A stretch of DNA of 5,553 nt from Gammaproteobacteria bacterium (GTDB lineage Bacteria > Pseudomonadota > Gammaproteobacteria > SMWH01): the NCBI GenBank assembly GCA_004357005.1, contig SMWH01000021.1:1-5553 (forward strand), given 5' to 3'. Shown piece after piece: positions 1 through 5,553 of the stretch (position 1 is the first letter of the stretch; the number at the start of each line of letters is the position of its first letter). The notes beneath the pieces were generated by a model. That model was not told the origin of the DNA. It was given only the letters and a program-made list of their open reading frames with translations, and did not search any database. Position numbers and translations under genes: made by a program.

Positions 1-32
1 AAAGCCGCTCCTACAGTTTGGCCGCTCCTACA
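1..32 (-). repeat. Partial REP-like element downstream of gene A
   Basis: The bases match the end of the 43-bp composite repeat found between genes C and B, with one G fewer in the spacer: the 3' part of a full unit (1-15), then gtttg, then a half unit gccgctcctaca (21-32). The left hairpin arm would lie before position 1, so the element is cut by the window edge. It begins 7 bases beyond A's stop and has the same orientation as the other copies, with GTAG leading on the minus strand. Confidence 0.85.
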
Positions 33-38
33 ATTTGT

Positions 39-2204
39 TCAGATTGTTGGGGGGCCGCTCATCAGCCCTTCCGTTTCCAGCGCCGCGCGCTGTTCGGCCA
101 GTTCCGCCTCGACCTCGGCGATCAGGTTCAAGAAACCCACGTTGTCGTGGAGGGAAGCCAGCCGGTAATCGGTTTTCCACCGAGAGGTTCCGCGATCCCC
201 ATGCGCAACATTCCGCCGCAATGCCGCGAGGGCGTCGACGTTGTCGCCGCGGAGGGCGTATATCCGCGCAGTTTGCATCTCCAGATTGCCGAATGCGCCG
301 ACGAATCCTTCTGACTGCAACCCTTCATAAATGCCGAAGGCTTCGTCCAGAAAACGCAAAGCCAGCGTCTCATCGCCGGTTTTCTGCAACGCCGCCGCAT
401 AGCGGACAATGTCGTTCACGTTCTCGCGGGTCGTCGTAATGGTTTCGCCCCGACGCAAGCCCCGCTCGAAGTGTTCCCGCGCCTGCTCGTAGTCGCCGGT
501 TCGCATGAGCCCGTCGGCTACATAGATTCTCCAGACACCGACCCCGAAGCGCTCAAATATTGCCTGAGCGTGGGCCACCAGAGCATCGAAATCCCCCCGA
601 GCCTCCAGGATGGCGCCCTGTCCGAAGATCGTCGCGAAATCGTTGGGCGCGACGCGCCTGACTTCATTCAACCAGGCTTCCGCCAGGTCATCGGCACCCA
701 GATCCAGGTAGTTGAAAACCAGGCTCCGGTAGCCCACGATTCTCTGGGGATCGATCTCATGGGCGCGACGATACCAGCGCACGGATTCGCCCACTTGCCC
801 CCGCCGATACGCGACCCAGCCCTTCAGTGAATAGCCAACACCGTTGCCCGGATGCATCTGAACCATTTCGTGGGCGACGGCATCGGCGTCGTCGAGCCGG
901 TTGAAACTGGTCAGCTGAAAGCACAGGTTGCCCATGATCGTGGGATGCAGGGGATCGATCCGATGCGCTTTCTCGAGCGTTTCCAGATCATTCAGATTGT
1001 CGCCCAGCGCACGGTAAGTACCGGCCAGCCACATGTGGGCCATGGCGTGATTCGGGTTCAGTTCGATGGCGCGCAGCAGCGAACTCACGGCTGCTTCCAT
1101 GTCGTTCTGGTTGTTTTCCAGCAATCCCCTGGAGGCCCAGGCATCCGCCAGGTTCGGATCCAGCTCAAAAGCTCGGTTGATCATTTCCTCGGCCTTCGCG
1201 GTCGCCGTCTGGGGATCCAGGTCGCTGTAGTCAATGGAGAGCTGGTATGCGTCGGACAGACCTGCATAAGCTGGCGCGTAGCTCGGATCCAGCTGGATGG
1301 CTTCTTTGAACAACTCGATGGCCAGAGCCAGAGCCTCCGGGGTGCGCTTGTGCCATTGGTAGCGGCCTTTCAGATACAACTCATAGGCTTCGGTGCTGCC
1401 TGCCGCGGTGCTGGCAATCGCTACCGGCTCGACGGTCTCACCTAACAGCGTTTCCTTGAGCGCCGTAACGACGGCGGTGGCGATCTCGTCCTGGATGGCG
1501 AAGATGTCATCGAGTTGCCGATCATAGGTTTCCGACCAGAGATGAAAACCATCTTCGGCTTTCACCAATTGCGCGGTGATGCGTACGCGGTCTCCCTGTT
1601 TACGTACGCTGCCTTCCAGGATGTTGTCCACCCCGAGTTTTTCGGCGATGACCCGCAGGTCTTCTTCGTTGCCCTTGAACAGGAAAGACGAGGTCCGGCC
1701 CGCCACCTGGAAATCCGGCACTTTGGCCAAGAGGTTGAGCAGTTCTTCTGAGATGCCGTCGGAGAAAAACTCCTGCTCAGGATCGGCGCTCATATTGACG
1801 AAAGGCAGCACGGCGATGGATGGCATCTTCGCGTCGGCAACATCGGCATCTCCGCCGTCAAGGACGTAGTTGTCCACTACGAGGTAGATGATGCCGATGG
1901 CCATCAAGCCGATGATCACGAAATCGATCCTGCGGCCGGTCTGGGGAGTAATGGACTGGGAGCGGTCGACATCCTTTTCTTTCTTGATGCCTTCCGGGGT
2001 CATCTCGAAGGCCCAGGCGAAGATCAGGGCAATGGGGAGACCAAGCAGTACAAGAGCGATCACGAAAGTAATGGTCCACTCGGGCAGGTGCAGCGCCGGG
2101 AAAGCGATATCGGTGACCTGCAGGATCAACCAGCCGGCGATCACATAGACGATCGCCACCTTGATGACATTCCTGCGTTTCAGTTCTTCGAACAGTCCGC
2201 TCAT
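39..2204 (-). CDS. Gene A: inner-membrane TolB/FlgO-like domain protein with TPR repeats (721 aa)
   Basis: Predicted inner-membrane-anchored protein of unknown function. Residues 1-13 carry the family signature ELKRRNVI. Hydrophobic helices lie at about 14-36, 44-67 and 93-113, with the conserved loop TPEGIKKEKDVDRS at 69-82. Positive charges before helix 1 and between helices 2 and 3 place the N-terminus in the cytoplasm and the large C-terminal part in the periplasm. About 128-255 is a TolB/FlgO-like alpha/beta domain (SIAVLPFVNMSAD, FSDGISEELLN, EGSVRK, IFAIQDEIA). About 272-660 is helical TPR sequence with repeated LDP/LNP turns (for example at 305-307, 348-350 and 382-384), and 690-712 is a charged helix. 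No catalytic domain is visible. The ATG is the only reasonable start: an in-frame TAG lies four codons upstream at 2214-2216. Its Shine-Dalgarno is weak (GAGCGAAG). It is the last gene of the co-directional array and resembles gene C more than gene B in the TPR region. Family membership is strong; the cellular role is unknown. Confidence 0.93.
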   Translation of the reverse strand: MSGLFEELKRRNVIKVAIVYVIAGWLILQVTDIAFPALHLPEWTITFVIALVLLGLPIALIFAWAFEMTPEGIKKEKDVDRSQSITPQTGRRIDFVIIGLMAIGIIYLVVDNYVLDGGDADVADAKMPSIAVLPFVNMSADPEQEFFSDGISEELLNLLAKVPDFQVAGRTSSFLFKGNEEDLRVIAEKLGVDNILEGSVRKQGDRVRITAQLVKAEDGFHLWSETYDRQLDDIFAIQDEIATAVVTALKETLLGETVEPVAIASTAAGSTEAYELYLKGRYQWHKRTPEALALAIELFKEAIQLDPSYAPAYAGLSDAYQLSIDYSDLDPQTATAKAEEMINRAFELDPNLADAWASRGLLENNQNDMEAAVSSLLRAIELNPNHAMAHMWLAGTYRALGDNLNDLETLEKAHRIDPLHPTIMGNLCFQLTSFNRLDDADAVAHEMVQMHPGNGVGYSLKGWVAYRRGQVGESVRWYRRAHEIDPQRIVGYRSLVFNYLDLGADDLAEAWLNEVRRVAPNDFATIFGQGAILEARGDFDALVAHAQAIFERFGVGVWRIYVADGLMRTGDYEQAREHFERGLRRGETITTTRENVNDIVRYAAALQKTGDETLALRFLDEAFGIYEGLQSEGFVGAFGNLEMQTARIYALRGDNVDALAALRRNVAHGDRGTSRWKTDYRLASLHDNVGFLNLIAEVEAELAEQRAALETEGLMSGPPTI

Positions 2205-2215
2205 CGCTTCGCTCT

Positions 2216-2282
2216 AATTGGGGTCAGACCCCGTTTATCAAATCCAATGTTTAGACAAAGCAAATGGGGTCTGACCCCAATT
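2216..2282. repeat. Nested inverted repeat (GGGGTCAGACCCC arms) between genes B and A
   Basis: The left arm aattggggtcagacccc (2216-2232) is the exact reverse complement of the right arm at 2266-2282. One G-T wobble and three more pairs extend the arms inward, leaving an AT-rich loop of about 25 bases (2237-2261). Each arm is itself a palindrome, GGGGTC-A-GACCCC. The element nearly fills the 77-bp gap: its right end supplies the last base of B's TAA, and its left end lies 11 bases upstream of A's ATG. It resembles short non-autonomous mobile palindromes with GGGGTCAGACCCC cores that I recall from other proteobacterial genomes. No transposase is encoded, and no T-run follows on the transcribed strand, so it does not look like a classical terminator. 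Confidence 0.88.
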
Positions 2283-4105
2283 TAGTGGCATTTCCACTCG
2301 CCGTTAACTTTGTCGCACAGATCCGGGGCGCCGCGTTCATCCCAGTACCGTGTTATCCCGATCCTTTCCATCATCGGCAAGAACCTGGGGTCTTGTCGGA
2401 AAGCGCCCAGTTGGGGATCCCAGGCCATGCCAAGAACGGTGAGCACACGTTGCTCAAGGCTCCGCTCGGCAACCCGGTACGCTTCGTCCACCTCCCCGAG
2501 CCACAGGTACTCCTGGATCGGGTAGAAATCGGGCTCTTGTTGTTCCGTGCTTCTTAGCGCCGCCAAGGCCTGGGGCTTCTGCCCCGGGTCCATCACAGCC
2601 TCGACAACGGGGCGCACCCAACTTGCATCGGAGCCGTCCTCCACCGCGCCAGCTTCCCCGGCCACGATGGCTTCTTCGTACCGACCCTGACGCGAATAGA
2701 GTTGATAGAACAGGTCTTTCGCGAAGGGAAAGGACAGGTCCATCGCACGTTGGGCGTATTCCCCTGCTTTCTCATTGTCTCCGCGCAAATACTCGATCCA
2801 CCCCATCCAACTCGTCATGAGTCCGGATACCGGATCGAGTTCGTAAGCCTTCTGCATGGACGCATAAGCGTCCTGGACATAGCCCGCTTCGACGAGGTGA
2901 ATGCCGTACCAACCGTTGAGCGTGGCATTACCTGGCTCCAGTTCCAGCGCGCGCACGTAGGCGGCCTCACCTTTCGCCCAGTCACCGCCTCCCTGCCCTT
3001 CGAGAAACGCATAGACGCCGTAAGGCTCGGCAAGGTTCGGATCCAGCTCGATGGCTTTTTCAGCCGCATCCAGGGCCAGTGGCGTCATAGCCGCGAGGGT
3101 TTCATCGGAATAGCCATCCAGCACCACGTACGCCGCAGCCAGATTCGACCAGGCCCGGGCGAAACCCGGGTCCATATCGATGGCCTCTTTGAATAGCTCG
3201 ATGCTGCTTCGAATATTGTCCTCACCCCGCCGCTGCCACAGATACCGTCCCTGCAGATAAAGCTGGTAGGCATCCATGTTGTCCGTGGACTTGGTGCTGG
3301 CCAGCTCGGCCGACGCAATACCCGCACCCAGGGTATGTTTGAGGGCCTCGACAATGTTTTGAGCAATCTCGTCCTGGATCGCAAAGATATCGGTCAGTTC
3401 CCGGTCATAAGTATCCGACCACAGGTGCTTGTCGGTTTTGACATCGATGAGCTGCGCGGTCACACGCACCCGGTTTCCGGACTTGCGCACGCTGCCCTCG
3501 AGCACATGTTCCACATCCAGCTGCTTGGCTATGGTGGGGATGTCGAGACCTTTGCCCTTGAATGAAAACGACGAGGTTCTCGAGGCGACCCGCAAACCTT
3601 CGATGCGGACCAGCACGTTGAGCAGTTCTTCCGAGATCCCATCGGAAAAGTATTCGTTTTCCTCATCCGCGCTCATGTTGACGAAAGGCAGCACGGCGAT
3701 GGAGGCGACGGATGATGCCTGTCCAACCGCCGGCTCGCCTCCTGGTGTTTCGCCGTTGGTCAAGATGTAGGAATCCATGACGACATAGCCAAGCCCCAGG
3801 ACCAACATCCCGATGATGGCGTAGTCGAACTTACGGCCGGTTTTGTGAGTGATTGACTTGGAACGATCGACATCCTTCTCTTTCTTGATGCCTTCCGGAG
3901 TGATCTCGAAAGCCCAGGCAATCACCACGGCGACGGGAAAGCCGAGGGCCAGGAAACCGATGAAAGTCTTCATCACCCAGTCGGGGGTGCCGAAGCTCTG
4001 GAACATGATGTCGGCGACCTGCACCGACAACCACGTCACCACGATGTAGACGAGCGTAACGCGGATAACGTTCCTGCGTTTTAGCTCAGCGAAGAAGCTA
4101 CCCAT
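2282..4105 (-). CDS. Gene B: inner-membrane TolB/FlgO-like domain protein with TPR repeats (607 aa)
   Basis: Paralog of gene A, about 114 residues shorter in the TPR/C-terminal part. It starts MGSFFAELKRRNVIRV. Hydrophobic helices lie at about 14-35, 45-67 and 94-113, and the loop TPEGIKKEKDVDRS at 69-82 matches A exactly. A short Gly/Pro/Ala-rich linker (118-134) leads into the TolB/FlgO-like domain at about 135-260 (SIAVLPFVNMSADEENEYFSD at 135-155, EGSVRK at 203-208, IFAIQDEIA at 240-248). TPR-like repeats occupy about 278-500. The C-terminus differs from A and C: it has QDPRFLPMMERIGITRYW (571-588), then a Cys pair at 597 and 605-606 near the end that could form a disulfide if the domain is periplasmic. 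The ATG is supported by an AGGTGG ribosome binding site and by overlap with the preceding short frame, which suggests translational coupling. The function is unknown; a periplasmic scaffold or sensor is inference from topology and TPRs. Confidence 0.93.
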   Translation of the reverse strand: MGSFFAELKRRNVIRVTLVYIVVTWLSVQVADIMFQSFGTPDWVMKTFIGFLALGFPVAVVIAWAFEITPEGIKKEKDVDRSKSITHKTGRKFDYAIIGMLVLGLGYVVMDSYILTNGETPGGEPAVGQASSVASIAVLPFVNMSADEENEYFSDGISEELLNVLVRIEGLRVASRTSSFSFKGKGLDIPTIAKQLDVEHVLEGSVRKSGNRVRVTAQLIDVKTDKHLWSDTYDRELTDIFAIQDEIAQNIVEALKHTLGAGIASAELASTKSTDNMDAYQLYLQGRYLWQRRGEDNIRSSIELFKEAIDMDPGFARAWSNLAAAYVVLDGYSDETLAAMTPLALDAAEKAIELDPNLAEPYGVYAFLEGQGGGDWAKGEAAYVRALELEPGNATLNGWYGIHLVEAGYVQDAYASMQKAYELDPVSGLMTSWMGWIEYLRGDNEKAGEYAQRAMDLSFPFAKDLFYQLYSRQGRYEEAIVAGEAGAVEDGSDASWVRPVVEAVMDPGQKPQALAALRSTEQQEPDFYPIQEYLWLGEVDEAYRVAERSLEQRVLTVLGMAWDPQLGAFRQDPRFLPMMERIGITRYWDERGAPDLCDKVNGEWKCH

Positions 4106-4109
4106 TAAG

Positions 4110-4115
4110 CCACCT
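4110..4115 (-). promoter_or_regulatory. Ribosome binding site of gene B
   Basis: AGGTGG on the minus strand (5 of 6 bases of AGGAGG), 4 bases before B's ATG. It lies inside the end of the remnant frame and 12 bases from the nearest REP-like unit, so hairpin folding or ribosomes arriving from upstream could affect initiation. Confidence 0.65.
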
Positions 4116-4160
4116 GCCGGATCGGAGTCGCGGCTGGAAAGCCGCTCCTACACCCAGGAA

Positions 4161-4203
4161 TCGCGGCTGGAAAGCCGCTCCTACAGTTTGGGCCGCTCCT
4201 ACA
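4161..4203 (-). repeat. Composite REP-like repeat, copy 1 (full unit + half unit)
   Basis: This 43-bp composite is a full hairpin unit, a gtttg spacer and a half unit. It is identical to 4212-4254. The period is 51 bp, or 17 codons, so the surrounding frame stays open. Confidence 0.9.
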
Positions 4204-4211
4204 GCAAAGAT

Positions 4212-4254
4212 TCGCGGCTGGAAAGCCGCTCCTACAGTTTGGGCCGCTCCTACA
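4212..4254 (-). repeat. Composite REP-like repeat, copy 2 (full unit + half unit)
   Basis: This copy is identical to 4161-4203 and separated from it by 8 bases. Its right-hand end lies 5 bases from the last family-derived codon (AAC, 4260-4262) of the remnant gene start. It therefore marks the junction where paralog sequence gives way to repeat. Confidence 0.9.
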
Positions 4255-4292
4255 TTCTTGTTGCGGCGTTTGAGTTCGTCGAAGAGATTCAT

Positions 4293-5553
4293 TCAGATGC
4301 CTTCCGCTCTCAGGGATTCGAGCTGCGCCTGGCGTTTGGCACGCAGATCATCCATCAGCGCGGCGTAACCCAGATCGTCCTCCAGCGTGGCCAGGACAGG
4401 ATCGGCCTCGTCCCAGACCGAACCCGGCCAGCCCGTGTCCGCCAGTGCCCGCAAGACCGCGATGGCGTTGCTGCGGTCACCATGGGCCGCGTGGGCCGCA
4501 GCGCGCGTGGTGTCGAGGAAGTGAACCCCTCCACCCGTTTTTTCCATCCGGTTAATGCTCTCCAGCACGTCGGCCACGATGGCATCCGCGTCACCGCCGC
4601 TGCCATCCTGGTACAGAACGTGCGCAAGATAAGGCCCCCACCAGAAATTGAAGCCCGTCACCTGCCACTCCTCACCACCTTGCTCCGGTGTCATGACCCT
4701 GATAAGCAGGTCCCGCGCGCGTTCGTTGTTGCCCGCCCACAACTCCATGAGCGCGATGCCGCCCATGAGTTCGCGATCCTCGGGGAATTCGACGAACAGG
4801 GCATTCAAGCGGTCGAGAGCTGCAGCAAGATCACCACGCTGGTAGTCGAGAAAAGCCCGGCTGACCGTGACACCTACATGCCTGGGATTCATCGGCGCGG
4901 CGCGCAACAGCCATTTCTCCCCCGCATCAAAATCCCCGAGACGGATATAGTAGTCACCGATCGCTTGCATTGATTCAAAACTCTCGGGGTTTTTCTCCAG
5001 CGCCTTCATCTGCCAGCGGATCGCTTCATCCCACCGCCCACGCAGGTCCTGCACGAAAGCCACCGAGCGGTAGATACCATCCCAGTCCGGATCCAGTTCC
5101 AGCAGTTCCTGGATTTTCTGATCCACCAGAGCTTCGTCGCCCAGGAACTGTCCCCAGAAAATCATGTTCTGGAGGATGACCGGGTGAAGCGGGTCCAGTG
5201 CATGGGCACGCTGAATGTGTCTCTGTCCCTCCTCCACATCGCTCGCGGCTACCGCCCCGCCCAGCCACATCCACGCGACGGCGTAGTTGGGGTTGAGTTC
5301 GACCGCTCTGCGCAGAAAGGCCTCCCCCTTGTCAGGAGTCGGCGAATTCCCGTAGAACAAGCCGTGGGAAGCCCAGACTTCTGCCAAACCGTCGTCCAGA
5401 ACCATGGCCCGCTCCAGGGCGGCTTCCGACGGCGCCTTGATGTCGTCGAAATTCCGGTACCCATAGTCCACATCCAGCGAGTAGGTATCGGCGATCCCCG
5501 AATAGGCCAGCGCATATTCCGGGTCCAGGGTTGTCGCAATCTGGAACTCCTCC
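4293..5553 (-). CDS. Gene C: TPR protein of the same family, 5' end outside the window (419 aa visible)
   Basis: C-terminal part of a third paralog. The frame is open to the window edge; 27 more codons precede the GTG at 5469-5471 and continue a TPR unit (LDPEYALAYSGIADTY), so that GTG is internal and not the start. Visible TPR turns include LNPNYAVAWMWLGG and ALDPLHPVILQN, which match gene A closely (LNPNHAMAHMWLAG, RIDPLHPTIMGN). The end is a charged helix (AKRQAQLESLRAEGI), like that of A. Alignment by eye to A puts the first visible residue near A residue 297. About 295 residues, expected to contain the three membrane helices and the TolB/FlgO-like domain, should therefore lie beyond position 5553. 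The TGA stop is immediately followed by the ATG of the short remnant frame, and the remnant's ribosome binding site sits inside C's last codons. The function is unknown, as for A and B. Confidence 0.88.
   Translation of the reverse strand, partial: EEFQIATTLDPEYALAYSGIADTYSLDVDYGYRNFDDIKAPSEAALERAMVLDDGLAEVWASHGLFYGNSPTPDKGEAFLRRAVELNPNYAVAWMWLGGAVAASDVEEGQRHIQRAHALDPLHPVILQNMIFWGQFLGDEALVDQKIQELLELDPDWDGIYRSVAFVQDLRGRWDEAIRWQMKALEKNPESFESMQAIGDYYIRLGDFDAGEKWLLRAAPMNPRHVGVTVSRAFLDYQRGDLAAALDRLNALFVEFPEDRELMGGIALMELWAGNNERARDLLIRVMTPEQGGEEWQVTGFNFWWGPYLAHVLYQDGSGGDADAIVADVLESINRMEKTGGGVHFLDTTRAAAHAAHGDRSNAIAVLRALADTGWPGSVWDEADPVLATLEDDLGYAALMDDLRAKRQAQLESLRAEGI
4300..4305 (-). promoter_or_regulatory. 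Ribosome binding site of the remnant gene start
   Basis: GGAAGG on the minus strand, 7 bases before the ATG at 4292-4290, within the last codons of gene C. It supports the view that MNLFDELKRRN was once a true translation start coupled to C. Confidence 0.6.

Larger units (their letters stand above)
4128..4254 (-). repeat. REP-like repeat array: three full hairpin units and two half units
   Basis: Three identical 25-bp units lie at 4128-4152, 4161-4185 and 4212-4236. Read on the minus strand, each has a GTAG tetranucleotide, then GA, then a hairpin GCGGCT-TTCC-AGCCGC. A GTAG followed by a palindrome is the hallmark of REP elements mobilised by RAYT transposases (for example the SMAG repeats of Stenotrophomonas). 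Two half units (gggccgctcctaca) with GTAG and one arm only lie at 4190-4203 and 4241-4254. The array falls within the remnant frame between genes C and B. Its effect on mRNA folding, stability or translation is not decidable from sequence. Confidence 0.92.
4098..4292 (-). pseudogene. Remnant of a fourth paralog: gene start fused to REP-like repeats (64 codons)
   Basis: The first 11 codons read MNLFDELKRRN, the same N-terminal signature as gene A (MSGLFEELKRRN) and gene B (MGSFFAELKRRN). The membrane helices that should follow are absent. From codon 14 the frame is made of translated REP-like DNA, giving VGAAQTVGAAFQPR twice and VGAAFQPR once more. It ends in TAG 5 bases past B's ATG A, overlapping B by 8 bp. 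The ATG directly follows C's TGA and has a good ribosome binding site (GGAAGG, 7-base spacing), so this was probably a real, coupled gene start. The simplest reading is a family gene that lost its body by deletion or repeat-associated rearrangement. Alternatively the short frame survives as a leader that carries ribosomes from C to B. A functional 64-aa protein is unlikely, because most of its sequence is repeat. Confidence 0.7.

Noticed and set aside
852..1445. Plus-strand 197-codon open frame opposite gene A
   Set aside because: It is a mirror of the TPR-coding strand, with low-complexity composition, no family resemblance and no supporting ribosome binding site.
39..2204. Adenylate cyclase or CadC-type transcription regulator
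   Set aside because: Proteins with this TolB-like/TPR part are often annotated as such, but no cyclase catalytic domain or winged-helix DNA-binding domain is present in A or B.
2233..2265. Promoter for gene A inside the palindrome loop
   Set aside because: The AT-rich loop offers only weak matches to -35 and -10 hexamers with off-optimal spacing; this is not enough to call.
2216..2282. Rho-independent terminator between B and A
   Set aside because: The stem is strong, but the loop is long and the minus strand continues AATTAGAGCG with no run of T after either stem.
4128..4254. CRISPR array
   Set aside because: Spacers are only 8 bases, and the units are palindromic, unevenly spaced and interleaved with half units. 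The pattern is that of REP elements.
4188..4973. Plus-strand 261-codon open frame opposite gene C
   Set aside because: It is antisense to a clear TPR coding region and starts inside the repeat array. It has no recognisable domain and is explained by GC-rich codon bias.
5249..5539. Minus-strand 96-codon frame near the right edge
   Set aside because: It is out of frame with gene C, which is open through the same bases and shows clear TPR motifs. The Trp/Arg-rich product is typical of a shifted frame.

Overview
The window is GC-rich, and every supportable gene lies on the minus strand, so transcription runs from high to low coordinates. It holds a tandem array of paralogous membrane proteins: a 5'-truncated gene C (4293-5553, running off the window edge), a short gene-start remnant (4098-4292), gene B (2282-4105, 607 aa) and gene A (39-2204, 721 aa). 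A and B share one architecture. A short cationic N-terminus containing ELKRRNVI is followed by two transmembrane helices, a conserved TPEGIKKEKDVDRS loop and a third transmembrane helix. Then comes a TolB/FlgO-like domain (SIAVLPFVNMSAD ... FSDGISEELLN ... EGSVRK ... IFAIQDEIA) and a long tetratricopeptide-repeat (TPR) C-terminus. Only the TPR part of C is visible. No cyclase, kinase, winged-helix or other catalytic or output domain is seen, so the molecular function is unknown. The topology suggests a large periplasmic TPR scaffold anchored in the inner membrane.

This protein class, together with GTAG-type REP-like palindromes and a GGGGTCAGACCCC inverted repeat, suggests a gammaproteobacterium, probably of a Chromatiales, Xanthomonadales or Woeseia-like environmental lineage. 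That is inference from general knowledge; the window has no taxonomic marker.

The intergenic regions are the unusual part. (1) Between C and B there are three REP-like hairpin units and two half units, including two identical 43-bp composites at a 51-bp period. They lie inside a 64-codon reading frame whose first 11 codons (MNLFDELKRRN) are clearly the start of another member of the same family. That frame has its own ribosome binding site, and its ATG directly follows C's TGA. It looks like a fourth paralog whose body was lost, leaving the start codons fused to in-frame repeats and overlapping the start of B. (2) Between B and A, a 77-bp gap is almost filled by a perfect 17-bp inverted repeat, each arm itself a palindrome. 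It touches B's stop codon on one side and lies just upstream of A's start on the other. (3) At positions 1-32, seven bases beyond A's stop, the REP-like composite recurs in the same orientation, so the A+B segment is bracketed by direct copies.

The layout is that of an operon. C, the remnant and B appear translationally coupled (TGA/ATG abutment, then an 8-bp overlap), while A is separated by the hairpin element. No promoter, rho-independent terminator, RNA gene, CRISPR array or complete insertion sequence can be supported.
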